The notes under the pieces were generated by a model, which searched no databases, was not told where the DNA came from, and worked only from the letters and a program-made list of their open reading frames with translations. Below, one piece after another: positions 42,617 to 51,591 of a stretch of 64,000 nucleotides of DNA. The position numbers were made by a program, and so were the translations under genes. Numbering within the stretch: the stretch's first letter is position 1; the number at the start of each line of letters is the position of its first letter. The stretch is taken from the NCBI GenBank assembly GCA_024234975.1, contig JACKNH010000013.1, forward strand, positions 37,173 through 101,172, read 5' to 3'. Source of the DNA: Gammaproteobacteria bacterium (GTDB lineage: Bacteria; Pseudomonadota; Gammaproteobacteria; Ga0077536).

Positions 42617-44611
42617 ATGAAGACGATACTTCCCGCCACGCCAGCGCTGCCAGTCGTTTTGACGCTTGCCCTCGTAGTGCTGCCCTCGCTTGCATCCGGC
42701 CAGCAATCCAACACCAGGCAGGTTGAATTTGAAACTACGTGCGGCCGCTGCCACGGCAGCGACGGACGCGGCGGTGAATCCGGCCCGGCGATCATCGCGC
42801 AGATCGCCGCCAGAACCGACACCGCACTGGCCACCTACATTCGCGCAGGTCGACCGGACAAGGGCATGCCACCGTTTGCACTGGACGACAACCGCATGCA
42901 GCCACTGCTGATGCATCTGCGCGCCTTGCTACCGGAAGGCGCAACGACAGATGCGGAGCACCGAACGGTCACGCTGACAGACGGCGCCACAATCAGCGGT
43001 ACTCTCGTCAATGAGGGACTCCAGGATCTGCAACTGCGCGACGAGCATGCCGAACTCGTTCTGTTACGGAAGACCAGCGGTCCGGGTTACCGGCAGGTCA
43101 CTTCGCAAGCCGATTGGCCGACGTACAACGGCGTACCGGGCGGCAACCGCTATTCGCCGCTGACGCAAATCAACAAGCAGAACCTCGCCAGCCTCGCGCC
43201 CGCGTGGAGTTTCCCGCTGCCTGAGGCGCGGATGGTGGAGACCACGCCGCTGGTTGTGAATGGCGTGATGTATATTTCCAGCGCCAACGAAGTATTCGCA
43301 CTCGACGCGGGCAACGGTCGACCACTCTGGCATTTCCAGCGACCGCGCACCGAAGACATCGCCGGTAACGCCCGCCTGGGTTTCAACCGTGGCGTGGCCA
43401 TCGCGGGGGACCGGGTATTCCTGCAGACGGATAATGTTCACCTGCTCGCGCTGGACCGTCGCGACGGCAGCCTGCTGTGGGAAACACCGATGGCGGACTA
43501 TCGCGACAACTACAACGGCACGGCAGCACCCCTGGTCGTTGGCAATCTGGTCATCGCCGGTACCGCGGGCGGTGATGAAGGGGTACGCGGGTTCATCGCC
43601 GCATACGACGCGACCACAGGGCGCGAGGTATGGCGCCGCTGGACGATCCCGCGTCCGGGTGAGGAAGGCGCCGAAACCTGGGCGGGGGATTCGATGTTGC
43701 ACGGGGCTGGCGCCACGTGGATGACCGGCACCTATGATGCCGGACTCGATCTTCTGTACTGGCCGGTCGGCAATCCCGGCCCCGATTTCAACGGCGATGA
43801 TCGCGCCGGCGACAATCTTTACACCGACAGCGTGCTCGCACTGAAGCCGGCCACGGGCGAACTTGTCTGGTACTTCCAGTTCACGCCCCACGATATTCAT
43901 GACTGGGATGCGCAGGAGCCCCCGGTGTTGATAGACACGAAGTGGCATGGCGCACCGCGCAAGCTGCTCATCCAGGCCAATCGCAATGGCTTTTTCTATG
44001 TGCTCGACCGGCGCAACGGTGAATTGCTGTTGGCGAAGCAGTTTCTCAAACGCCTCAACTGGGCCGAACGCATCGGCGAAGACGGCCGCCCAATGTTACG
44101 GGAACTGCCGGTGACCGAATCCGGCGAAACCTACGTCTGCCCTGGCTTTCAGGGTGGCACGAACTGGTATTCCACATCGTACAACCCGGCTACAGGCCTC
44201 TATTACTTCCAGGCACTCGAGCGTTGCAACCTGTTTTCCAAACGCACCATGCGATGGGAGCGCGGGCGCGGCTACATGGGCGGTGCCGCGCGTCAGGCGC
44301 CCGGTGAAGGGTTCGTCAAATCCGTTCGGGCGGTCGATATCGAAACCGGTGACGTGACATGGGATCTGCCACAGGGTCCCGCGCCGGCCACAGCTTCTGC
44401 CGGCCTGCTTTCCACTGCGGCGGGCATCGTTTTCTTTGGTGAGAACAGCGGGGACTTCGCCGCCGCCGACGCGGCATCGGGTGAGTTGCTCTGGCGGTAT
44501 CCGACCAATCAGACCTGGAAAGCCTCACCGATGACCTACATGTTTGACCATCGTCAGTACATCGCGATCGCCGTGGGTTCGACCATCACCACATTTGCAT
44601 TGGCGAGATGA
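42617..44611 (+). CDS. PQQ-dependent dehydrogenase with an N-terminal cytochrome c domain
   Basis: This exported quinohemoprotein of 664 residues has a signal peptide ending SLASG, an N-terminal cytochrome c domain with C42-G-R-C45-H46, then an eight-bladed PQQ beta-propeller beginning WPTYNGVPGGNRYSPL. Landmarks are AETWAGDSM, GNPGPDFNGDDRAGDN and TPHDIHDWD. Family members oxidise alcohols, aldoses or aldehydes in the periplasm. The position that usually reads ALDxxTG, where related dehydrogenases place an Asp, reads LALKPATG here, so classical alcohol dehydrogenase activity is uncertain. The start at the ATG directly before the signal peptide is preferred over upstream in-frame codons. Confidence 0.88.
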   Translation: MKTILPATPALPVVLTLALVVLPSLASGQQSNTRQVEFETTCGRCHGSDGRGGESGPAIIAQIAARTDTALATYIRAGRPDKGMPPFALDDNRMQPLLMHLRALLPEGATTDAEHRTVTLTDGATISGTLVNEGLQDLQLRDEHAELVLLRKTSGPGYRQVTSQADWPTYNGVPGGNRYSPLTQINKQNLASLAPAWSFPLPEARMVETTPLVVNGVMYISSANEVFALDAGNGRPLWHFQRPRTEDIAGNARLGFNRGVAIAGDRVFLQTDNVHLLALDRRDGSLLWETPMADYRDNYNGTAAPLVVGNLVIAGTAGGDEGVRGFIAAYDATTGREVWRRWTIPRPGEEGAETWAGDSMLHGAGATWMTGTYDAGLDLLYWPVGNPGPDFNGDDRAGDNLYTDSVLALKPATGELVWYFQFTPHDIHDWDAQEPPVLIDTKWHGAPRKLLIQANRNGFFYVLDRRNGELLLAKQFLKRLNWAERIGEDGRPMLRELPVTESGETYVCPGFQGGTNWYSTSYNPATGLYYFQALERCNLFSKRTMRWERGRGYMGGAARQAPGEGFVKSVRAVDIETGDVTWDLPQGPAPATASAGLLSTAAGIVFFGENSGDFAAADAASGELLWRYPTNQTWKASPMTYMFDHRQYIAIAVGSTITTFALAR

Positions 44612-44689
44612 CTTGATTATTTCACCCGTGTAACAGTGTTGTCACATTAGGGGCCTATCCTCCCCGCATTCGGCGAGGATCTGCCCCTG

Positions 44690-45124
44690 ATGATGTTGCC
44701 AGCCTTATTGATGACGACTTTGAGCACGGCCTCCGCGGCAGCGGCGCCAGTGTCTGTTTCCACGCCGGAATCCGTCGTGATGACTTGCGACACGCCGTAT
44801 ACCAATCGCGGCGCCACTACCGGCCAGGTCGACGTCGCCTTCACATCGAGTGAAGCGGTCGACCGGGAATACGTCAGACTGCTTCGTACGAACGTCGGAT
44901 TCGATGTTGTACTGATGCGCGGCACGCAGGTGCTGTGGAGTGCACGGCACGCCGGCGCTGACATTATCGAAGCCGAAACCTCGCCCCCGGTCGTCCACAC
45001 CACCATGCATTATTCCGGTGACCAGAAGCACCTGTTGCTGGTCGCGGAAGCCGACCGCAGTGGCGAGCTGCTGTGGTCGTCGGAACAAGTAACGATTTCA
45101 ACGCATTGCCGCGCCGGCACCTGA
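44690..45124 (+). CDS. Small secreted protein of unknown function
   Basis: This 144-residue protein has a signal peptide (PALLMTTLSTASAAAA). The rest is mostly beta-strand-like, with two cysteines (TCDTPY and the C-terminal HCRAG) that could form a disulfide. I recognise no family. GAGGA lies about 10 nt before the first of two adjacent ATGs. It follows the PQQ dehydrogenase by 78 nt on the same strand and might be co-expressed. Confidence 0.6.
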   Translation: MMLPALLMTTLSTASAAAAPVSVSTPESVVMTCDTPYTNRGATTGQVDVAFTSSEAVDREYVRLLRTNVGFDVVLMRGTQVLWSARHAGADIIEAETSPPVVHTTMHYSGDQKHLLLVAEADRSGELLWSSEQVTISTHCRAGT

Positions 45125-45175
45125 TCCCGCACCAGACAGCAGACAGCCGCCCGACTCGGGTGCACCTTGAATCGT

Positions 45176-45550
45176 TCAGTCTTCGGTTAGTACTCCCAGG
45201 CCGTTCTTGGCCACAGTCTTCACATGTTTGATTTCGTCGGAAGCCACCACCACGTAAGGATTGGCACGCTGGGCTAGAACACGTTGGTAAGCGTCTCGTG
45301 CCATCTCCTCCCGGCCGGTCTTGCGATAGATCACCGCGAGATTGAGCAGCGCGTACGGATCATTCGGATTGGCATTCAAGCGCTCGGTCAGCGCCTTTTC
45401 GGACGCGGCATAGTTGCCTTGAAGAATGGATTTGTCGTGCAGGTTTTCGTTACCGGTTGCCTCTTCGGCCACCGCTGACATCGCCAGGCATCCGCCCAGC
45501 ATCATCATGACAATGCCGGTACGTGCCCGGCCATGGCGCTGCATTCTCAT
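45176..45550 (-). CDS. Secreted small TPR-repeat protein
   Basis: This exported 124-residue protein has a signal peptide ending SAVAEE. The central part has a tetratricopeptide pattern (NPNDPYALLNLAVIYRKTGR followed by EEMARDAYQRVLAQ). TPR units mediate protein contacts. It lies downstream of the secretion gene cluster, separated by an AT-rich gap of about 270 nt, so it may be an independent gene. Confidence 0.7.
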   Translation of the reverse strand: MRMQRHGRARTGIVMMMLGGCLAMSAVAEEATGNENLHDKSILQGNYAASEKALTERLNANPNDPYALLNLAVIYRKTGREEMARDAYQRVLAQRANPYVVVASDEIKHVKTVAKNGLGVLTED

Positions 45551-45823
45551 TGTCTACCCCCTTGCTGACACCCAACTTGCGTCGACTTCGGCACCTGGGC
45601 GGCGCCGTGCTTGCACTTAGCATAGAGAAAATATCGGACAATGAAATAGTTGGCTCACCGACTCCGCGCTGCAGCAATACGACAGTTTTTTAATTCAACC
45701 GACGCATACATTTAACATTTCAAATCCGCCTCGCATTTTTCGGCTGAAAAGCGGCTCAAATGCGCAGCGCGCTGCGGATTTATTGCAGTTCGATGACAAC
45801 GAAATTTTTTTCCCAATCTCATC
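45551..45823. other. AT-rich intergenic region at the end of the secretion gene cluster
   Basis: This 273-nt stretch is clearly richer in A/T than its surroundings, with runs such as GTTTTTTAATTC and AAATTTTTTTCCC. It presumably holds the promoter of the TPR gene and the end of the gsp transcript. I found no clear hairpin-plus-T terminator and no convincing ORF in it. Confidence 0.5.
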
Positions 45824-46346
45824 CTAGTCCTCACAAGCCACCAGTCCCGCGGCAGGAATCACGACGCTGGCGCCCGAATCGTCCGTTACGCGCATGCTGG
45901 CGTTAGCCACCAGCACGCCGTTGGCCACCGGGCGCGACAGGTCGGGAACGATACGAACCGACATTTCAATGCCTTCGCCCACGAAAGACTCCCGGTCGTG
46001 TATACCGAAGTGCTCGTTACCGTCGGTCGCCATGCGCGACAATTCCCGCAAGTGTCCACCCCATGAAATACGCCCATTGCCACTCATGGCGCTGACGAAG
46101 AATCCCAGTTCCGCATTTCTCTGCCTGGGCCACAGAAACAGACCGCAATCACCGGCCGCCAGCGTCTGCGCCGGCAATGCGCCCAATGACCCGTTCTCAG
46201 TCTGCTACCGCGCCACTGGCGTAAGACGCCTGAACCAATGACGAAGGTGTCGTCGTCGCACACCCTGCGCTGAGCACCAACATCACGCCCGATATCGCGC
46301 CTGGCCACCACTTATTGAACCCACCAACTGTAAAGCGATTCATCAT
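45824..46346 (-). pseudogene. Lipoprotein gene downstream of gspN, broken by a single-base frameshift
   Basis: The ATGATG start has GGAG 5 nt upstream and overlaps the gspN stop. The first 48 codons encode a lipoprotein signal with lipobox LSAGC, then stop at a TGA (46197). The remaining 120 codons (from about QTENGSLGALPAQTL, through DCGLFLWPRQRN and SWGGHLREL, to the stop) are open in the next frame. That frame has a stop immediately before this stretch and no good start. Deleting one base near 46205 joins the two parts into a 173-residue lipoprotein, and 523 nt is one more than a multiple of three. The intact protein would be a small outer-membrane or inner-membrane lipoprotein of unknown function. 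Confidence 0.7.
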
Positions 46347-47092
46347 AGAGACTCCGAAGTTCCAAACCTGCCACTGCTGGCGAGCTGCCATTGCCCATCG
46401 GATTGTTCAAACCCGAGCAGTGGGAACAACAGGAATATCCCCGGCGCTGCGTCGCGCAGCGCAATCGACGCGGTAAAGCCGCCGCCGACCGCCGTGGTCA
46501 CATCACCACCACACTTCGCCAATGTCACCGGCACCCTGGCCACGAAAAAGGAAATTACCGTCGACGCAGGATAGTGATCCGGTCACTGCAGGCAGCGCGA
46601 TAGCTGCGGAAGGTACGCCAGCAAACTGCAAGCCGGAAACGATAAAAGTTCCGGTGGCGTCGAGACAGGCGTTGCCCGCCAGGTTGACCTCGGTGGCCGA
46701 AATCTCCGTGTGGGCGGTCAGTCTGCCGCCGCCATCGATGTTGATGCTGACTGGCCCCGGAAGCAGGCATCGCGCAGTACGACACCGTTCCCGGTGACGT
46801 CCATATCGATTCGAACGATGCTGCTGCAGAGTCTGACGATACGGCATAGCGCAATCGCCCGCGCACCACGTGTAACGGTTGCAGGCCATCGACAACGACC
46901 CCAATGACCTGTCGCCCCATTGCGCATCGACGACACCACCGCGCCCAAACCGTGCCATGCGTGAGCGTGTAGCCGAACCAGAGGTTGGCGCTCGGCCAGC
47001 GCGTCGGCGAGCAACCACATCGGCGCACGACTGATGCCAGCCAGCAATATCGCGGCGACGGCGGCTGCCACCAGCCAACGCCTATTCAACAT
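46343..47092 (-). pseudogene. gspN: GspN (type II secretion protein N), with about six frameshifts
   Basis: The gene begins in the expected place (ATG 11 nt inside the end of gspM) with a GspN-like membrane start LNRRWLVAAAVAAILLAG. After about 35 codons, coding sense hops among all three minus-strand frames: LTHGTVWAR, then VVDAQWGDRSLG, then VVVDGLQPLHVVRGRLRY, then IDMDVTGNGVVLRD, then INIDGGGRLTAHTEIS, then GGDVTTAVGGGF to the stop that overlaps the next gene. The total is 750 nt with net zero shift, so the original was about 249 aa. At least one shift is at a G homopolymer (four Gs where five would keep frame, near 46905). It is either a decayed gene or a stretch of poor sequence. Confidence 0.72.
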
Positions 47093-47570
47093 GGCCAGAC
47101 CCTCCCGCGATCGCTATCTGTGCATCGACAAGCCCACCCGCGCCTGCCGTACTCAACGTCAACTTCACGATCTCGCCGCCCGTTGCATCATGCATCGCCA
47201 GCAGCCAGTCATGCAGGCGGTCTGCCGGAATTTCGGTTAACCACAAATCCAGACCGCCACCGTCGATCGGGCGTATCCGCGCAATGCGGATGCCGCGTTT
47301 GTTCGCGCTTTGTGCAATCCAGGTCGACAGCGCCATCGCCGAAACCTGTTCGTCTGGCGTGGAACGCTGCAATGCCTTCAGCATTCCTGCATCTGCTCGC
47401 ATCTGTTGCAGTGTTGCCTGAGCAGCCTGCGCTGCCGTGCGGCTACCCTGACGAAAATTGATCGCGGGTATGACCACGGCCTGCGTGAACAGAATCAACG
47501 CGGCGATAATTCCGCCAATCAACAAAATACGCCGTTCACGAGCGCTGGCTTTCCGGATGAAATGATTCAT
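47082..47570 (-). CDS. gspM: Type II secretion system protein GspM
   Basis: This inner-membrane platform protein of 162 residues has a short cytoplasmic N-terminus (SARERR), one transmembrane helix (LLIGGIIAALILFTQAVVI) and a periplasmic ferredoxin-like domain. GspM binds GspL. The ATG at 47570 overlaps the gspL stop as ATGA; an in-frame GTG at 47588 is less likely. Its stop lies 11 nt inside gspN. Confidence 0.88.
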   Translation of the reverse strand: MNHFIRKASARERRILLIGGIIAALILFTQAVVIPAINFRQGSRTAAQAAQATLQQMRADAGMLKALQRSTPDEQVSAMALSTWIAQSANKRGIRIARIRPIDGGGLDLWLTEIPADRLHDWLLAMHDATGGEIVKLTLSTAGAGGLVDAQIAIAGGSGHVE

Positions 47571-48712
47571 CGAACTCGCAACTCCCATTCACCGGCCACA
47601 CCGTTGGCGGTTTCCCGTGCACCGCTGTCGGTCACGTCAAGACGCTGCCTTGCCAGTTGGCCGCGTAGCGATTCCAGTTGTCCGAAGTCTGCTGCCGCGA
47701 ATGTGATCTTGACCGCGCCGTTGACTGCATCGAACCTGAGGGTATCGATTCCTGCACCAGTCACCTCGTGCGTCGCGCGGTACACGCGCGAGGCCAGGGC
47801 GAAATAATCGAAGTTCCCGCTCTCCGCCTGCGATGACTGCAACGCATTGCGCAACTGTACCGGTGCGTTGACGATGCGCTGGCCGGGGAACAGTTCATGG
47901 TAGGTCTGCTCCATTTGCGCCAAGGCAGCATCCCGTTCGCGATTGGCCGCGATACCATCGGCCACGCACCAGGCGGTTGCGGTAATGGCGGCAAGTCCCG
48001 CGGCAACTGCTACCCGCCACCAGGCGCTGGCATCGCCAGCCATCGCGTAGCGCGGGCGGTAGCGGCCCTGCAGAAGATTGAGCGATAGGGCGCTGTCATT
48101 TCGCATATATCCGGCGAGCAGATCGCTCGCATCGACTTGGGAAATGCCATGGCAGTCAACGTCAGCAAGACCGCAACTGCTGGCGATACGCGGCAACAAA
48201 TCCGCCTGAATCGCGAGCGGTGCCGCATCGTCGCCCGCGATCAGGATCAGATCACCCAATGCCGCACAACGGCGGTGTCCAAGCGGCGACGGAAGGCCGC
48301 AATAGTCCGCAGCCATTCTTTCCGGCTGCAATCCTGCGGCATGCATTTCTGCCAGCGTGTCCGCAATCAGCGCCTCATCGATCCAACCCAGTAGCCGCTT
48401 GCCGGTGGCATCCGCCGGCATTGCCACGCAATGCAAGGTATCAACATCAACCGCCACGTCCTCTTCGATCATCGCCGGTGCGGCGACCAGCGCCGTGGCG
48501 GCGGACATATCAGGCATTGTCGCCCATCGGCAGCCGACCAGATCGCCGCGCAGCAGGATGTCGCACGGTTCCAGTGGCGACGGCTGGCAAAGTGCTCGCA
48601 GATCCGACGTCTCGCCGCGGCCAATGATCTCGCCATTGGTTTCGTCCATTCTCAGCCACAGATGGGCGCCGTTTGCGCCGCCACCGATATAGATACCAAG
48701 ACGCGTCGTCAC
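47567..48712 (-). CDS. gspL: Type II secretion system protein GspL
   Basis: GspL links the cytoplasmic ATPase GspE to the inner-membrane platform. The 381-residue protein has an actin-like cytoplasmic domain (LGIYIGGGANGAHLWLR onward), one transmembrane helix (WRVAVAAGLAAITATAW) near residue 240, and a periplasmic ferredoxin-like domain. The GTG start overlaps the gspK stop as GTGA. Confidence 0.92.
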   Translation of the reverse strand: MTTRLGIYIGGGANGAHLWLRMDETNGEIIGRGETSDLRALCQPSPLEPCDILLRGDLVGCRWATMPDMSAATALVAAPAMIEEDVAVDVDTLHCVAMPADATGKRLLGWIDEALIADTLAEMHAAGLQPERMAADYCGLPSPLGHRRCAALGDLILIAGDDAAPLAIQADLLPRIASSCGLADVDCHGISQVDASDLLAGYMRNDSALSLNLLQGRYRPRYAMAGDASAWWRVAVAAGLAAITATAWCVADGIAANRERDAALAQMEQTYHELFPGQRIVNAPVQLRNALQSSQAESGNFDYFALASRVYRATHEVTGAGIDTLRFDAVNGAVKITFAAADFGQLESLRGQLARQRLDVTDSGARETANGVAGEWELRVR

Positions 48713-49677
48713 AGTGCCTCTCCCAGCGTTCGCCTGAGCAATTCGACGCGGTTGCCGTTGCGTAACTTCAGCAGTGCCGTCCCGGCGTAGACCTGATCGT
48801 CCAACCGGACCTGCGTCGTCACCTGAAAATATGTTGTCTTGACCGCGGTGCGGCGGCGGATGTCCTCATCGATCTGGCGGCCGTTGAAGACTGCGCCCTG
48901 CCAGAATTCATCGACATTGTTGAAGCCATCACCCGGCGGCGCGGCCAGCAGATGTTCGAGCGTCGCGAGATCCGGCAGATCCTCACCCAGCATTGCCAGT
49001 AGCGGCGCCTGGGCAGGCGTGAGCAGATTGATGTTCAAGGTCGAAGGTTGTGCATCGGGTAAGGCGCACAACAGGGGCTGCAGTTGTTCCAGCAACTCAG
49101 CGGTGTAACCCGGGATATAGGCCATGCTGTCAGTTGCGCCCAGCAAGGCATTGGGGACCGGGATGTGCGTACCCGCGCGCGCGACGGTTTCTGCGCCGAA
49201 GGGTCGCGGGATGTCGTTGTGATCGATCCAGTCGACCAGAGAATCCGCCAAGGCCGCCCGCGCGGCGCCGACAATATTCAATCCGGCCAGCAAACGCAGG
49301 TATTCGCGGTATGCCACCGGATTGAGTTGCTCGCCGTCATCATCCTGCTGCACCAGGCTGTTGACGTTGAAACAATTGCCGCCATCACCGATCCGGGCGT
49401 CGACGATACCCCGTTCCACCGGCAGGCTCCGTGTGCCCAGCGCCCAAAGGCTGCGCCGCGTGGCGCGGGCGGGTTCAACGCGCACACTGGTTTCAATCGC
49501 CGCGGCGGCCAGTTGTTCCGCGCTCAACAAGTACCAGAACGCCTGGTCACCGGTGGCCTGGTTCTGCGTCATGCGTACGGCAAACCGGACCCGATCACCC
49601 AGGCCGACGGCGATCGTCATCAACAGCGCCAGCATGGCGAGCACGATGATCAACACTGCGCCGCGCTGCGAGGCCAT
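48709..49677 (-). CDS. gspK: Type II secretion minor pseudopilin GspK
   Basis: This is the large minor pseudopilin at the pseudopilus tip (322 aa). The prepilin site QRG-AVLIIVLAMLAL is followed by a hydrophobic helix and a large alpha domain typical of GspK. The residue at +5 of the mature part is Ile rather than Glu, as expected for GspK. It starts 3 nt after gspJ. Confidence 0.93.
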   Translation of the reverse strand: MASQRGAVLIIVLAMLALLMTIAVGLGDRVRFAVRMTQNQATGDQAFWYLLSAEQLAAAAIETSVRVEPARATRRSLWALGTRSLPVERGIVDARIGDGGNCFNVNSLVQQDDDGEQLNPVAYREYLRLLAGLNIVGAARAALADSLVDWIDHNDIPRPFGAETVARAGTHIPVPNALLGATDSMAYIPGYTAELLEQLQPLLCALPDAQPSTLNINLLTPAQAPLLAMLGEDLPDLATLEHLLAAPPGDGFNNVDEFWQGAVFNGRQIDEDIRRRTAVKTTYFQVTTQVRLDDQVYAGTALLKLRNGNRVELLRRTLGEAL

Positions 49678-49680
49678 CCG

Positions 49681-50268
49681 TCAGATCCCTCCTGCCGCGG
49701 TGGCAAACAGTTGATGCAGATGCCCCAGACCTTGAACCTGCATGTCCACTGCGATCAGCATCGGCAATGCCGATGCCACGCCCGGGGCAGTCGCAATCCC
49801 CTCAGACTGCCACTGGCCGCCAGCGAAGAACGCCAACTCAAATGCTTCCACGCCCGTCAGTAGCGGTCGCCCAGCCTCGACGATCTCCTCGGCGGATTCC
49901 GCTGGCGAGCTGACTTCGCGCCACAACGTGCCATCCACCCATCGATACGTCACCCACATGCCGGCGGCATGCCCGTCCGGCGACAAACTGTTATAGGTAT
50001 ACAGCCGCAACATGCGCCCGTCGGTCGCAATTTCATCACCAGCCATGGTCATGTCACCGCGCGGTGACGGCGCCGCCTGGGCGATATCGGATTTAAGCAA
50101 CTGGCGCGTAACCAGCAATTGTCGAAGCGCGGACTCCCGCGCACGTGTGGTCCCGCTCGCTGACAGCGACTGCATCACCATGGTTGAGGTCAGCCCCGCC
50201 AGTACGCCAAAGACCGCCAGCGCCACCAGCATCTCGATCAACGTGAATCCGCCGGATGTGCGTGCCAT
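49681..50268 (-). CDS. gspJ: Type II secretion minor pseudopilin GspJ
   Basis: This 195-residue minor pseudopilin has the prepilin peptidase site SGG-FTLIEMLVALAVFG. GspJ forms the tip complex with GspI and GspK. Its ATG overlaps the gspI stop as TGATG. Confidence 0.93.
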   Translation of the reverse strand: MARTSGGFTLIEMLVALAVFGVLAGLTSTMVMQSLSASGTTRARESALRQLLVTRQLLKSDIAQAAPSPRGDMTMAGDEIATDGRMLRLYTYNSLSPDGHAAGMWVTYRWVDGTLWREVSSPAESAEEIVEAGRPLLTGVEAFELAFFAGGQWQSEGIATAPGVASALPMLIAVDMQVQGLGHLHQLFATAAGGI

Positions 50269-50645
50269 CAGCGTCGCCTCACTGACACAACGCGTGCCAG
50301 TTCCTGTCCGCGGTCGTCACTGACCGCCACTTCCATGCGCAGCAGACCGCCCTGGCCCGTCTCGGTCGCAAGCAATGTCCAGTCAAACGATTGACCGGCG
50401 ACGTCATCCGTACCGGACTGTCGGCCAGCGGCGGGTAACGGGTTGAGCACCGTCATGGACAGCAATTGATTCTCGGCAGATATCTGCGCCAGTACATGCC
50501 CGGTCAGCAGGCCGGTAGCGCGATGCTGAGCGCCTTGCGCCGACATCAGCGATACCCCCGCCAATGCCAGCAGTACCAGGGCAACCATCACCTCAATCAA
50601 GGTGAAGCCTCGCTCGGTGAATCCTGTATGTTGTTCAGATCGCAT
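50268..50645 (-). CDS. gspI: Type II secretion minor pseudopilin GspI
   Basis: This pseudopilin of about 125 residues has the cleavage site ERG-FTLIEVMVALVLLALAG. I use the ATG at 50645, which gives a 14-residue leader and overlaps gspH by 11 nt; an in-frame start at 50693 would give an unusually long leader. Confidence 0.92.
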   Translation of the reverse strand: MRSEQHTGFTERGFTLIEVMVALVLLALAGVSLMSAQGAQHRATGLLTGHVLAQISAENQLLSMTVLNPLPAAGRQSGTDDVAGQSFDWTLLATETGQGGLLRMEVAVSDDRGQELARVVSVRRR

Positions 50646-51120
50646 CCTTGGGCCTTTTGCTGACGTTGCCAGCGGCATCCATCTCGACTTCAATCATTTG
50701 TGATCGCGACGCCAATTCGATGCGGCAACTCGTCGCCAGCCCCGCCGCCGTCACGACGATCTGGACAGCGTTGTCGATGCGACGCAGACATTCGCCCGCG
50801 ACAAGTCGCAGGGTTGGCGCATCAGCTTGGGCACTGCCAGTTCCCGGCAAGGACTGCACATGCATAACCTGCCAGTCGCCGCCTGCCCGTTGCAGCACCT
50901 GATAGCCGTAGTCATCAACATGCAAACCCAATGCGTGGCCTGCCAATACGGCGCCGTCGCTCAGGTCATGCAATACCGCCGCCAACTCGTCGCCTTGGGC
51001 ATGTAGAGATCCGTGCGAATCCGCGGCAAACAGGCGCGGCAATGCAATCGCCGAACACAAGGCCAGCACCACCAGTACGACCATCAGTTCCAGCAGACTG
51101 AAGCCCCGGCTTCGATACAT
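50635..51120 (-). CDS. gspH: Type II secretion pseudopilin GspH
   Basis: This pseudopilin of about 161 residues has the prepilin site SRG-FSLLELMVVLVVLALCS after a six-residue leader. The ATG at 51120 directly follows the gspG stop; a longer in-frame extension overlaps gspG and is rejected. The C-terminal half is a beta-rich GspH domain. Confidence 0.92.
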   Translation of the reverse strand: MYRSRGFSLLELMVVLVVLALCSAIALPRLFAADSHGSLHAQGDELAAVLHDLSDGAVLAGHALGLHVDDYGYQVLQRAGGDWQVMHVQSLPGTGSAQADAPTLRLVAGECLRRIDNAVQIVVTAAGLATSCRIELASRSQMIEVEMDAAGNVSKRPKDAI

Positions 51121-51121
51121 C

Positions 51122-51571
51122 TCAACCTCCCCAGTTGCCGATATCCGCGGCCTTGCCCTCACCGCCAGGTCTGCCGTCTTCACCCAGCGAATAGAGATCG
51201 AAAACACCATGTTCACCCGGTTGCAGGTACTGGTATGGATGGCCCCACGGATCATCCGGCAGCCGCTTGATATAGCCGCCATTGCGGTACCGCGCCGGGT
51301 TATTCAAATCCGCCGGTGGTTGCACCAGCGCCTCCAGTCCCTGGTCCAGCGAGGGATAAGCCAGGTTATCCAGCTTGTACACTTCGAGCGCACTTTCCAG
51401 CGTCGAAATATCCGCTTTGACCTTGGTGACCATCGCCTGATCCTGCGCCGGCATGACGTTCATGACGACGACAGTACCGAGCAGGCCGATGATGACCAGC
51501 ACCACCATGAGTTCGATCAGCGTTACGCCGGCATTGCGCCATCGAACGGTGTTTGCGTTGTATTGATTCAT
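51122..51571 (-). CDS. gspG: Type II secretion major pseudopilin GspG
   Basis: This is the major pseudopilin (149 aa). The cleavage site is NAG-VTLIELMVVLVIIG, with Val where Phe or Met is usual at +1 and the conserved Glu at +5. The C-terminus contains DPWGHPYQYLQPGEHG and the calcium-site region FDLYSLGEDG. It lies 20 nt after gspF. Confidence 0.96.
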   Translation of the reverse strand: MNQYNANTVRWRNAGVTLIELMVVLVIIGLLGTVVVMNVMPAQDQAMVTKVKADISTLESALEVYKLDNLAYPSLDQGLEALVQPPADLNNPARYRNGGYIKRLPDDPWGHPYQYLQPGEHGVFDLYSLGEDGRPGGEGKAADIGNWGG

Positions 51572-51591
51572 GATTGCTCTCCAGCGCGGAC

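Noticed and set aside
46503..47078. A separate 191-codon gene overlapping gspM and gspN
   Set aside because: Only its second half looks coding, and that half continues the GspN sense from another frame, so it is a fragment of the frameshifted gspN.
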